Shown here: positions 1 to 11,418 of the stretch, one piece after another | Numbering within the stretch: position 1 is the stretch's first letter | Layout of the letters: every line of letters starts with the position of its first letter | Assembly: GCF_051020765.1 (NCBI RefSeq) | Contig: NC_134934.1 | Span: 7,330,001 to 7,394,000 of the forward strand | Length of the DNA: 64,000 nucleotides | Direction: 5' to 3' | From: Lasioglossum baleicum | Lineage: Eukaryota; Arthropoda; Insecta; Hymenoptera; Halictidae | The notes under the pieces: model-generated | What the model was told of the DNA's origin: nothing | The model's input: the letters and a program-made list of their open reading frames with translations, nothing else | The model's database searches: none | Made by a program: the position numbers and the translations under genes

Positions 1-148
1 TACCATATATATTTACATTTAATAAAAGTAGCTTGAACAAATGTATGAGCAACGATTAAAACCAACCTAGTCCGTTGGCTTAAATATTATTGAAAAATGT
101 AAAAATTTTATAGATTTAGAAAATATAGAAGATAATTTTTTATTTCAG

Positions 149-1243
149 GGCACAGATGTAAATGCTTGTCAACATGAACATGCATATACAGCGCTTCATT
201 TCGCAGCTCTAAGTGGAAATGCTGAACTATGTCATCTGTTAATGTCGTATGGAGCAAGATTAACAGCTACGAACAGTGTAGGACGGACTCCAGCTCAGAT
301 GGCTGCCTTTGTGGGAAATCACAATTGTGTGGCAACTATCAATAACTTTATTCCAAAAGCTGATATAGATTACTACATTAAACCACAAGGACTACAGACT
401 GAGTCGATGCTTCCCCCACACCTAGCAGATTCTTTTCATAAGTTCATTATGCAAGTCAATGTACATCCTGTTCGAGTAGTTATGAATCTGCAAACATGCT
501 CTGGACTGTTAGAAAATGCTGCCAAGGTGAAGACTATATAATTTTCTATTGAAATGTTAATTTTTAAAGAACATTATACTCATCTTTATACTTTTCAGGT
601 ACAAAAGGTATTAGAATCTATGCGTCATAAGGTCATGACTAGAAGAGCAGAAACTAACGAAGTGATGGCTTTTAAGTATCATTATCTAAGTTGCGTTGTG
701 GCTGAAGTAATCAAATTCCAAAAGAGGCAAGGAGCAATGAAAGGGGAAAAAATTGAGAAACTAAGCGACGATGGAGATGATAAAAAGTCAGATACTATAG
801 AGGTTTTGATAAGGAAGTTTTTGAAGTGTAGCAAAAGTGATGGTACGCCAGAGTATCAAGAGGCTTTCTTACGAGACACTGTGAGAGAATTTCCATACAG
901 AGAAAGCACAATCTTTCGTCAAATGGTAGCAACTCTTGCCGCCCGTGATCCTCCGTCTGCTGTATCGGTGGTATCAGCCGCAATTAACGGACAGAGAGCG
1001 TTTTTCGACAATGCACAAGTTTGCATTACGTGCGGCGAGGATAAGGCTAGTAAAAAATGCAGCAAATGTAAAACAGTGAAATATTGCGACAGGGAATGTC
1101 AGAGACTGCATTGGTTCATGCACAAGAAAGCGTGCACAAGATTAGATCAATCCTCAGCGCTAAGCGCAAAAATAAGTGATGCAGACAAAGAACAAATAAG
1201 CAGCGCTGTAAGCTCTCGGTTACAGAACCTAAATGTTAATTAA
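149..1243 (+). CDS. ANKMY2: Ankyrin repeat and MYND domain protein 2 (ANKMY2-like), 3' part only
   Basis: Two exons are visible, 149-525 and 599-1243; the gene begins left of the window and 1-148 is intron. The visible 339 residues start in the middle of the ankyrin repeats (TALHFAALSGNAELCHLL, then GRTPAQMAAFVGNHN), pass through a helical linker, and end with a MYND zinc finger at about 1021-1135. The finger has the ordered Cys/His pairs CITC, CSKC, YCDREC and HWFMHKKAC. Family knowledge: ANKMY2 acts in ciliary and Hedgehog signalling by helping adenylyl cyclases reach cilia, and MYND fingers bind proline-rich partners. The splice junction 525/599 is phase 0 (AAG|gtgaag ... ttttcag|GTA). Stop is TAA at 1241-1243. 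The family assignment is strong because both domains occur in the expected order. The 5' exons cannot be judged. Confidence 0.88.
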
Positions 1244-2271
1244 GAATAAGATATATGAAAGTTAATTCTGAATCATATGTTTTGATGTGCTGTATGTACG
1301 TGTTTCATTGTTAATTATTTTAATTAAGATAGACAAATTAGAGAAAGTGTCACTTACCATATTTTTAGAGAGCATTTCTGACTTTTTATTTTCCAGAGAG
1401 TAACGAGACTTTTTATACATTACATTAGGTTTTTACTTTCCTTTTTTCTGTGAATTTCTTTTTTATAAATATTGTATTATAGATGCTTTTCTTATGTCTG
1501 AACACTCGATTAACATATTATTTTCTCAGGATTGTATACTTTTGTGGCTGCTGATGCCATGAAAATAAAACACATGTACGAATGTTTCCATCATTTGAAT
1601 TTACATTACGTTTAAAATATTCTTTCAGAACTCCTTGACCACATTCGAAAAACAAACTTTTTTATGAATAGCGATACGGAATTTTATTGTAATATAGTTT
1701 TATTTACAAAACATTTGTATAGTTTGTGGTTTTACAAATATTATATATATATATACATACAATATAAAATCAACAACGTTTATTTTATTTATTAAATACT
1801 ATATAACAGAGTTCTATGCAACTTCAAATGTCTTCCATTTCCATATAATGAAAATGCTATAAATTCATACTCCCTTCTTCAATGCGTTTTGTTATTTATC
1901 GTGGATCTACGAAGGGGAACAAGTTGGAACTTGGAACACTATGCCTTCAAATTTAGAGCATTCAATGCGGATTAATGAGTTATTATTGTAACAGTAGGAA
2001 ACATTTTTATTTTTACTTTCATTTTAATTAAAAACATCCAATACGAATAAAGATTGATTAGTATCAGAATCCACCGCGTGGTGCGTATCAATCGTGTTAC
2101 CTCTGCTTTTATCGGAGAGTATATGCTTTTATATATAAAAATACTCTGTGGCTGTGGCTACTAAATATGTAAATTCTCAAAGTATTGGATTATGTATATA
2201 TTCTCGGAGTATTTATCAATTTTCTGTTAACCTATCTCTGTAACTTCTTTTGAAAAATATTTGCGTGAAAA
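1244..2271. other. ANKMY2 3' UTR and intergenic gap before HEATR6
   Basis: AT-rich DNA with no convincing open frame. It holds the ANKMY2 3' untranslated region, with an AATAAA signal near 1564, and the short promoter and 5' leader of the next gene. A short (TA)n run lies at about 1740-1755. Nothing else was recognised. Confidence 0.5.
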
Positions 2272-5200
2272 ATGGCAACCTCACAAGCTAATTATCCAAA
2301 TTCTACAGACAAATTCGATTTCATTGTAGAAAAATTGCTTTTGTTGACGAAAAAGAAACAGAATGAAATAAAGTTAGTCAACAATTATCTTTGCGACCTT
2401 AATAAACTTGATTATCGATTTGTTACTAGTTTCGATAACGATGTGAGTCGATTTAAAATACATTTTACGTGTATCAATATTAGACATTTATACACAGCAA
2501 TATTGTGTAATGTACATTATTGTAATATTCAATTTGTTATATTCGTTATTCATCTCTTCATATTCTTCCAAATAAATTGTTTCAAATATATAATTGGTTT
2601 ACTTCATTTCAATGTTTTAGATATTACAACTGTTGATCAAACAATTATGCGTAATTGCTACACCTACGGAAACAGATCTAATACAAAATACATCGAAACT
2701 TTTAGTCAATTTGATTCAAAACAATGCAAAACTTCAGTATCACACATTCGAAAGTGTTAAACAATGGATTTTAGACATATTGGAGTCAGCTTTACCTATT
2801 ACACACAAAGATGCCATCAATCTTTTGAAGTATATTTTAATTAATATAGAATTTAAAGATATTAATCATGTAAGCATAATCCTTTTTATTAAACAATACA
2901 TATATTACTATACGTCATGCTAACTTTAAAGATTATGATTATGTCACATGTAAAGTAATTTATTTTTATAGTACTTACAATTATTATTGGGAAATGACAA
3001 ATTCTTAAAGAAATACTTAAGTCCATCCAAGTTACCATGGTCTGAAACCCATTATTATGCGCTTGGTTGCTTAGAAGGAATTTTAATAAAGCAATCTGAC
3101 CAGAGTTCCATTGATCAAGAATTTATATTTGCCATTAAGAATATTATGCTAAATATCCTTTCATCTTCCTTACAATTAAATGATAATAAACTCCTTTATG
3201 CCAAAGTAAGTAGTAATATGAAAAAATGGAATAAGATTGATCATTGTCTATTACATCGAATTACATTAAATTTTTAGGTTTTGAGTTCGTGTTTACATAT
3301 ACTTTATATTATAGTAGTAAACAAACAACTACCACATTCCATAGACTTTATGGGTGAAATTTTGGGAGTAGTGCAAGTATTTTTATGTTATGGCATCAAG
3401 GAATATGCACCTGTAAAACCACAGCTTCTGCGACCAGTAGCTATGAATCTGCCCGAACAAGTTCATGTTATTCCTAAGTGCAAAAATCTTAAGAATCATA
3501 AGACAAAGATTAAAAAACAGCCTGTCAAGAAACCAAGCACAGAACCGATAAATAATATTGTGACAGAATGTAAAGGCATTAGCATATATTCCAGCGATTC
3601 TGATACTTCAGACACCGAAAGTAATAATTCTATATACGCAGACTCCAAAGTTAGATTAGAAGCTGTACACTTATTGCAAGTACTTGCTCAAAATTCGCAA
3701 AGCCGTGAAATATTTGGATTTTGGCCACAAATTGTTGCCACTGGATCACAAAGCGATGCAAGGGTACTAACTAGGTGTATTTTGAAAGAATCTGTATCAA
3801 AAGTGAAGCATAGTATGCTGAGCACTCTCACCGAATTACTCATCGATGCTAAATCTTTTTTGACTCATGCAGAGGATACCCACCATACATCTTTTATAAC
3901 TTTCTTTGGTACAGTAGGTCTAATGATTAAAGAATTACATTTCGCGTTAGCCTTGGTGTTAAGCAGTGATAAAAATGTTGCTGTTTTAACTCATGCTTTG
4001 AAATGTGCTGCTGCACTAATTCAAGGTACACCGTACGCACGTTTGAAAACAGGACTTGCCACAAAATTGTTAAGAAACTGTAGACCATACATATTTCACA
4101 AAGGTATGTACCTTTACATTATTGTATTGTTTGTAGAAGTGTGCGATAACCCGAAAAAGTCGGGTCACGTCTCGACCCGATTTTCCGGTTCTCGCACGCC
4201 TTTAATTGGTTGTCTATTATTATGACAAAATCTTTATATTATTTTAGATGCAACAATTCGTGTAGCAGCACTGTCAACTTTTGAAGCTGTTGTTTCCTGT
4301 GATCCTTTGACACCTGAAATACTTAATATACTTGCAAAACAATCAGAGTTAAACATGGAATCCGAACAAATGCATTTGAATGCTTCGCTTAGCGACAATA
4401 CAGGAGGAGAAGAAGAGGAAGAGGAAGTAGATATCGAAGATCTGAAAAACAATACATCTGCTGAATATGACAACAAATTATTAAAAGAAACAAACGTATG
4501 CCTTTTAATTCATGTTTGTTTAAAGAACGTTTCTAATAAGGTACATCTATATTTACAGTTACAAAAAATATACAGGGTGTTTACGCTATTTCTAGCCAAC
4601 GTTATTCTAGCAAATAATAAATATTAGAAAAACTGAAAGAGGAAAAGTAATTTTTTCGTGTTTGCACTATGTTTTTAGAAATGAAGGTAATATTTATTAT
4701 TTGCAAAACAAACGCTGGTTAATAATAGTGTGAACATCCTGTATACGAATGAGAAATATGGAGTTTTAGAAATTGCATGATATAAATTTGATTATAGATG
4801 ATGAGCACTCCTGTTCGGGTTCAATCTTTGAAACTTCTTGGCAGAATGGCATTCAGTACTGGAAGTCTTGTATTTTCCCACGTGGAATTAATTACAACAA
4901 CTTTAGTGACAGTTATACAGGATTGCGAAATACAAGTAATACTACATGCTTGCCGTACTTTAGAAATTATGGCTGTATGTTTTCTAAATAATGACTTGGG
5001 CAATAATAATGCCTTATTATTCTGGAATATCATATTTGAACCCATAACATTAATTCTTCAACATTCACAAACAATAATAAGAGAGGCAGCATGCGATTGT
5101 TTAGGCAGCATTAGTCCTATTGTGCTTACTCAACAACCAGTGAGTAGCTACATGCAAGTATAAATTATATGAAACACGATACCTATGTGTTTTTTCTGTA

Positions 5201-8200
5201 AAAATATTCTAGAGACAAAAAACTATCCTAATTATCACAGTACTGTTCGGCGCAGTTCATGATGAAGAAAGTGCAGTAAGAGCTGCAGCATTGAGAGCAT
5301 TGGGAATGTTGGTCACACTGCCCCCATTAAAAGAAGAAACTGGATTTTTAATGGATTTAGCCGACATAATTTGTTTAAAAGCCGATGATAATCTTGGTGT
5401 TCGCATTAAAGGGATCTGGGCACTAGCTAATTTATGTGATTGCCTTTCCAAAGAAAAGTTAGTTACATGTATAACATTATATATAGACTGCGGATCTTTA
5501 TGCATTTATGATTTATAAAAATTATAAAAAAATGCTGTAGTATCAAATTTCACAGAACTTAATACGATTTTCATTTATTTTGGACCTACAAATGTTATTA
5601 CCAATGAAAATAGGATCTTTAGACCAGGAAAATTGCATAAACATCCATAGTCTAATTATATAACACTTAATTACAAAAATATTAGATGTACCAATCCCAT
5701 TCTCATGTTAAAACTTAAATGACATTAATAATGTTTACTGATACTTTTATTGGCACATCTATTATAATTATATATTAAATAGTTGTTCTTTATGTTTATT
5801 TGTATAACATTTTTTTCCAGAAACGATGAAGTAGAACCTCTTCCTTTGGATATTTTATTACCAAAATTATATCATGTTAGTATTAAGGCATCGAAAGATA
5901 GTAATAAAGTAAAATGCAATGCTGTTCGAGCTCTTGGAACAATTTTCCATTTATGTCCTAACAAAGACATATTAAATGATACATTATCAGGATTGGAGTC
6001 CCTTATAAATTGTGCCACTTCAGGACATGATATGAAAGTAAATGAAATTTCTATTATAATTTAAATCGTTTTCCATAAATTTGATATACTGAGTTTTCAG
6101 TAAATTTTAATGAACATAAAGATTATAAGAACAATAAAATTTAATATATTTTGGTTTGATAAATGTTGTAGGTACGCTGGAATGCTTGTCGAGCTCTAGG
6201 ATTAGTTTTAGGTAACAATCCAGACAACATACTACCACCTTCTTGGCGGGTACGTAATTCATAAAATGAACATATTTTTTTTTGTTATTTTTCATTGCAA
6301 CGATGTAACGCAGTTTTGTTGTTTTAGTAGGACTTGGTATTTCCTCCGTTATGTAATTTAATTTGCTATAGTCCAAATTTTAAAGTCCGCTCCAATGCAG
6401 CATGGGCGTTATGCGCTTGTGATTCTTATGGGAAATACATTGTAACTGTGTGGAAGAACATCGTTGTAGCATTTGAAAATTCTCAACATGTACCAAGCTA
6501 CATTGAGTATCCGCATCGTGATGCTCTTGTTCAACAAGTAATTGAAATTGCTATTATACATAAAATTTTGAAGGTGTGCGAGAACCCCAAAAATGTCGGG
6601 ATCGGGACAGGATCTCGAAAATTTCGGGATTTCCTACATTTTCGGGTTCTCGCACACCTCTAATAGAATTATACAGGTCTCCGTAACTGTCGAAAAGATC
6701 AGTAGCGTCAAGCGTCACTGTCAAAATTTTATTTCCATCACTAAGGGGCGTAGGGGGGGGGGGGCAGTATCGCCAGACCGGAGAAATTGAGGGGAATACA
6801 GTTACCCTCTCTCCGTCATTACCAGATTATAGTCTTGTTCCGATATAAGGCGAAGACTCGGGACCGGCTTTGACATACCTTCTCGTTCTGACAATGAGCG
6901 AACAACTTCAAAAAAAATAAGAGGGAATAGCGATTTCCTTATTTCGAAACAAACACCGTCGTCTTATATCGGAACAAAATTGTATCCTTTCTCTGTCATT
7001 ATCGGACTAGTCACGTGACATTGTGATACATGCACGACAGAGACGAAAGAGTCACGTGACGTCGTAAAAGGGGTAAGGTAGATTGGGAGACAATTAATCT
7101 GGCGACACTGCTGGGGGGAGAGGGTTCCCTTTAGAATTTAGAACACCATCGACGACCGAGCCAGTGAGTCGAGTATCGGCGAGACTTACACTAATGTGCA
7201 CTAGTATGCAATATTATGCAAGCGAAGCAAAAGATTACAACTTTTCTAGTTTTTTACTTTCGTTTGTGAAACTTTTACCATGATCGTATTCGTCTCTTTT
7301 TTCTTATTAAAATGACACCCAACACGGTAGTATTACAATTATAATTGCTTGTGGAATCAGCGATTAAAGTTTCGGCCGTGAAAAAGGACGGCGAACAAAA
7401 AAGAAAGAGAGACAGAAGTCTCTCGAAGACATCGAACCTCCGTCTTTCTTTTTCATTCGCTATCCTTTTCTACGTTCGGTACACTATATGTATACAAAGA
7501 ATATAGTACCTCTTCGATAATTGTGACTCGACAGTTTCGAAGTTCCCGCAGTTACGGATAGTATACTGTACATATTTATGTACAACATAACTGACACATA
7601 TTTACCAAGTACAGCTTTTCAATTTTCAATACAGGTCCCGAGAAAAAACGTAAAATACAACCTTTAAAATTTTCTCCACGATTCTAACCAATTGCAATTC
7701 TTTTAACAAATTCTTTTCGTCGGCTAAGAAACTAATCCTTCTAACATCTGGATGAAATTAAAATCGTTGGGTTCAATTTTAAAATAGTTGTCGTCTTTTA
7801 AAAAGCCTCAATATTACTGCGACAGGTAAAGAGAATGGTGAGCGTTTTCGTCCTAGCATTTCATCCCCATCCGAGTTCATGGAGTGTACAGTACGTTGCC
7901 ATGCCGACGCTCTAAATTCCAATTCAGTGTTGTATTTTTTTTTGTGATTTTTCAACTGTTCCGGCGTGTTTTTTCAGCGTGGAAAAGATGTTCTTTCTTA
8001 GGACACTTTCATTGTTTTGAAGTGTTTCTTGCAACCTATGCGCGTTTTGGAAAGGACCTCCCTTCCGCGTCTTTTAAACGCATGGGGTTTTTCCCCCCTT
8101 CCCTTATTTTTGGAATGCAGCGCGTCTACGAAAACGCAGTCAGAATTATCAGAATTCCTCCGAGATTCGATACGTTTAGCATCGATAGTCCCACGGAGTA

Positions 8201-11002
8201 TTTTGAATTTCGTGCACAGAGCGATACAATTAAATAGTACGTTCACGGGTATTTATTTTAATTATTATTTCAATTATTACAGTTTATTATACGTTACACC
8301 ACGAACATTATCCCAAACTGTGAACAGTATTTTTGTGACGTTCGAACTGTGACCATTGTTTTGTGACTTTCTTACACATTACGTATAATTTGTTAGTGTT
8401 GATTTTGTGTAAACAGCAGTGTTAATTTTCAGTAAATAAGTGTACATACCATTGATAAATTAATTGATATGGCAACCACATACGTCAATTTAACTATGCA
8501 ACAGCGACTGGATGTTTTGAAGGATTTGGAAATGCTACCAGTTCCAACAGTTGCCTCAAAATATCATGTGTGCCACATGACAATTCGAAGAATACGAGAG
8601 AATGCTACAAAAATCAGAGAGTTTGAAAACAAAGATAAACGGCAGAAAAACCGGCAACGTATAAGAGACCCGCAATATTTAGAATTAGACCAACGCTTAC
8701 ATAGCTGGTTTATAGAAAGAAAGACACTCGGGGACCGTGTGTCCGATGCTCTACTTTTGAAAAAGGCAACTGAATTAAAAGAGAGCATGCCGTCCTGCAC
8801 TGACTTCAAAGTAAGTTATGGGTGGCTCTCAAAATTTAAAAACAGACACAATATTCGCTTAGTAAGAGTTTATACGGAGGAAGCTGTTGTCGATGAAGAT
8901 GCAGCTAAAACTTTCGTTGATAATTTCCGAACCTATATCAAGAAAAATGAAATAAACGTAGAATCAATTTATAACATGGACGAGAGTGGTCTGCTATGGA
9001 AAGCATTACCAACGAAAACGTCAAATGGAGAGAATGAAAAACTGGATGCATGTAAACTAAGGAGAGAAAGGATTACAATAAGTTTATGTGCGAATGCAAA
9101 CGGAACACACAAATTGATGCCTTTAATTATTAGCAAGTTTAAAAAACCAAGGGCATTAAAGAATGCAATGGAAAATCTCCCAGTAAGTTTGAAATCTCAA
9201 AAAAGCACTTGGATGGATCAAGAGTTGTTCGTAGATTGGTACATCAATCATTTTCAACCGAGCGTACGACAGTTTCAAATGGAAAAAGGAATTTCTGGAA
9301 AAACAATTTTATTATTAGATAATTCTCCAGGATATAAACCAAATTATCCAGAAGATGATAATTTTGAAATTAAGTATTTACCACCGAATACAGCATCCTT
9401 ACTTCAACCTATGGACCAAGGAATTATTGAAAAAACTAAAAGAAGTTTCAGACATCAAATGATGCGACTTGCATTACAGTATCACGATGGCATCCAGTCA
9501 TTTTACTCGAATTATTCTCTGAATAATTGTTTAGATTTATTAGCTGAAGCATGGAATATGGTGACCTGTAGTAGTATAAGGAATGCATGGGGAAAACTTA
9601 TTTCAATTGCTATGCCAGCAATTAAGGAAGAAGAGCAAGAACAGCTAGAAATACAAGAAATGCAGGGTATGATGAGTGTCATTCTCGAAGAAGATGTACA
9701 TATTCACGACATTGAGCAATTTTTACATAATCGTCATCAAACCGAAAAAAGACGATATGTGGTGAAGATGCAAGTAGAAGACAAAAGACTCGTCGATGAT
9801 GATCAACTTATGGATATAGACACAAACGAAAAGGTGCACGAAGATAGGAATGAAAGGGTGGAACAAAACAGAGATGATACAGAAAATACAGATGAAGATA
9901 ACAATCAAAATTTAAACTACCAGCAGAAACCAGAAGACTATGGCATACAATTAAATGCCCAAGAAAGAATTAGATTGAATTCAATTTTTAAAGAACTAGA
10001 AGATTTTGGCCCACGAATGCCGCTAGCCACTGAATTACAGATCCAGGCATTGAAATTGTCAGTTTTAGGGAGCCAGCAGTAAGGAGAAAACACAGATTTT
10101 TGTACATATGTATTGTCGTTAATTATAGGTAAATATTAACTATAAATTTTATTAATTAGTAATATTAAAGTCGTATTAAATGGTAAAATATAACTCATAT
10201 ATTGCATAAAAATGATGCATAGTGCACGATTTTATTTTCTACTGCCCCAAACCGAATGAATAAAGTTAAGAATTTGTATACCTCTACCATAAATGTGAAG
10301 TCTGAAAGTTTAATCACTTGTTACACTAGTAATTATGATCGTAATTATATCGTGTTTGGTGTCATTTTTATCAGAAAAACGAAACGAATACGATGGTAAA
10401 AGTTTCTATGACAAAAACACAAAAATAAGGAATTTTTATTTCTGAATTTAAAAAGCTGAGCTTGCACGAGTCCTTTAATATTCGTCGAACGCCTTGAACT
10501 TCAGTCCCTTTTTCTTTTTTAATCGCTGTCCTTCTGTACATTTTGAACACTACAAAGAATATAGTAGAGAGTCAGTTACAGAAAGAAAGAATACTGTAAT
10601 GATTTGTGATTTGTACTAATTAATACAATTTATTTATAGTTGTGCCTTACCCTTAGTCATGTTGCTGCTTGCACCGATGTGTCTGATTTACAAAATCTTT
10701 CATCAGAGATTGGCGATCATGTGGATGATATTTCTAATTACATGAAACAGTTTCAGGTACAATGATTTATTAGTACAATGATTTAACTATTACACATACA
10801 ATTTCGATTTATAATACTTATGTTTTAGGAAACAATTGTGCCCGAAAAAATTGGAGATTTAATAAAAGCAAAATCTCAATTGGAGAAATACATGAAAAGT
10901 GCCCCTTCATTTGAAGATCGACAGATTGCCCGCACGCTGGCAAATCTCTTTGAAAGAACTAAACGATATGACAATTTAGATACAACTCTTCCAGCATTGT
11001 GA
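2272..11002 (+). CDS. HEATR6: HEAT repeat-containing protein 6 (HEATR6)
   Basis: Twelve exons give 1,035 codons plus stop: 2272-2442, 2621-2869, 2972-3205, 3278-4103, 4248-4495, 4798-5139, 5213-5457, 5821-6037, 6172-6249, 6331-6537, 10640-10756, 10829-11002. All junctions are GT-AG and the phases agree throughout. The product is a run of HEAT-like helical repeats (for example AVRAAALRALGMLVTLPPL and VRWNACRALGLVLGN) with a serine/aspartate linker near 3590-3640 and an acidic patch (GGEEEEEEVDIEDL). This is the HEATR6/ABC1 architecture, a large helical scaffold of poorly known function. Human HEATR6 is somewhat longer (about 1,180). Intron 10 is 4.1 kb, far longer than the others, because transposons have inserted. 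The frame resumes exactly at 10640 (ALVQQ|LCLTLSHVAA), so the gene is intact and not truncated. Introns 4, 5 and 7 also carry small repeats. Confidence 0.86.
4136..4202. mobile_element. Family A MITE copy (GAGGTGTGCGAGAACC ends), HEATR6 intron 4
   Basis: About 67-bp inverted-repeat element. The left end reads GAAGTGTGCGATAACCC and the right end is the complement of AAGGCGTGCGAGAACC, with a palindromic core (CGGGTCACGTCTCGACCCG). TA lies at both borders. It is the shortest of the family A copies in this window. Confidence 0.7.
4573..4741. mobile_element. Family B foldback MITE (CAGGRTGTTYAC ends), HEATR6 intron 5
   Basis: The left arm begins CAGGGTGTTTACGCTATT and the right arm is the complement of CAGGATGTTCACACTATT. 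Both arms contain GCAAATAATAAATATTA. About 70 bp of each arm pairs imperfectly around a central spacer. TA borders both sides (ta|cagg...cctg|ta). A solo end of the same family lies in SVOP intron 6. Confidence 0.7.
5486..5652. mobile_element. Family C MITE copy (GACTNCGGATNTTTATGC ends), HEATR6 intron 7
   Basis: Starts GACTGCGGATCTTTATGCA and ends with the complement of GACTATGGATGTTTATGCA, flanked by TA on both sides. The interior is AT-rich and diverged from the other three copies in the window. Confidence 0.65.
6570..6660. mobile_element. Family A MITE copy at the 5' edge of HEATR6 intron 10
   Basis: Near-perfect hairpin. The left end is GAAGGTGTGCGAGAACCCC and the right end is the exact complement of GAGGTGTGCGAGAACCC, with the family core GGGATCGGGACAGGATCTCG. 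It begins only 32 bp after the exon-10 donor, so an open frame runs into it. That extension is not HEATR6 protein. Confidence 0.78.
6765..7110. mobile_element. Probable inverted-repeat element, CAGTRTCGCCAGA ends
   Basis: The left end CAGTATCGCCAGACC faces the right end, the complement of CAGTGTCGCCAGATT. Inside, GTTCCGATATAAGRCG is repeated in inverted orientation at 6838-6853 and 6959-6975, and CTCTCCGTCATTACC matches the complement of the 6990-7005 stretch. A G-run blurs the left border, so no target duplication can be read. The first bases resemble the ends of the 22875-25323 element. Confidence 0.5.
7268..10406 (+). mobile_element. Tigger/pogo-like DNA transposon in HEATR6 intron 10 (borders approximate)
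   Basis: The transposase frame at 8469-10082 lies between imperfect inverted repeats of about 105 bp: 7268-7374 and 10302-10406. They share GAAACTTTTACCAT, CGTATTCGT and AAAATGACACC in inverted order at roughly 75% identity by eye. Beyond them, 7440-7515 and 10490-10570 are similar in direct orientation (CAAAGAATATAGTA in each), so the true termini may lie further out. An AATAAA at about 10257 could end a transposase transcript, and in principle also the host transcript because both run on the plus strand. The 7375-8468 stretch is leader or promoter sequence without a supported gene. Confidence 0.65.
8469..10082 (+). CDS. Tigger/jerky-type DDE transposase, intact 537-residue frame
   Basis: An uninterrupted frame of 537 residues. 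Residues 5-45 form a Psq/CENP-B-like helix-turn-helix (LTMQQRLDVLKDL ... HVCHMTIRRIREN). Residues 66-140 form a second DNA-binding CENP-B-type domain (LDQRLHSWFIERK ... GWLSKFKNRHNI). Residues 160-370 are the DDE_1 catalytic core. The expected acidic residues are present: D171 in NMDESG, D284 in LLLDNSPGY and D316 in LLQPMDQGI, with 31 residues between the last two. The C-terminus is acidic and low in complexity. Family knowledge: these proteins cut and paste DNA flanked by terminal inverted repeats and TA duplications. Intact length and triad suggest recent activity. A domesticated CENP-B/jerky-like gene is the alternative, but the flanking inverted repeats favour a transposon. Confidence 0.85.
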   Translation: MATTYVNLTMQQRLDVLKDLEMLPVPTVASKYHVCHMTIRRIRENATKIREFENKDKRQKNRQRIRDPQYLELDQRLHSWFIERKTLGDRVSDALLLKKATELKESMPSCTDFKVSYGWLSKFKNRHNIRLVRVYTEEAVVDEDAAKTFVDNFRTYIKKNEINVESIYNMDESGLLWKALPTKTSNGENEKLDACKLRRERITISLCANANGTHKLMPLIISKFKKPRALKNAMENLPVSLKSQKSTWMDQELFVDWYINHFQPSVRQFQMEKGISGKTILLLDNSPGYKPNYPEDDNFEIKYLPPNTASLLQPMDQGIIEKTKRSFRHQMMRLALQYHDGIQSFYSNYSLNNCLDLLAEAWNMVTCSSIRNAWGKLISIAMPAIKEEEQEQLEIQEMQGMMSVILEEDVHIHDIEQFLHNRHQTEKRRYVVKMQVEDKRLVDDDQLMDIDTNEKVHEDRNERVEQNRDDTENTDEDNNQNLNYQQKPEDYGIQLNAQERIRLNSIFKELEDFGPRMPLATELQIQALKLSVLGSQQ

Positions 11003-11418
11003 TACCGAACTATCAAAGCAGGATAAATGTAATATACATTAATAACAATCATATATGTATATTCGAATAGGATATAAATTACTTTACTGTAGAAAGTATA
11101 TAAATTTTTTACAAGGATATTTAAATGAGAAGCATTTGAGTTCTATGTAACATCATAGAATAACTTTTTAGTATTTATATTTCAAAATATATTCGAATCA
11201 TCTCAACAATGGAGAAAACTGTAATTGTTTACTTATTACTTAGTTCCAAATCATGTAGTAAATCACGTTACAAACGAATTTAATAATTTGTTGCCGTCAT
11301 ATCTACAAAAATATCACTGCCGATTGTTTTACAAGTAATTACAATTGTGTACAAGTGTAAATGCAACATTAAAGTTATGCTTAATATTAAATGTTTTCAA
11401 TTCTTACTCCACTTAATG

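Noticed and set aside
6538..6663. HEATR6 appearing to end in transposon sequence (truncated protein)
   Set aside because: A consensus donor at 6538 joins in frame to 10640, restoring the conserved C-terminus, so the gene is complete.
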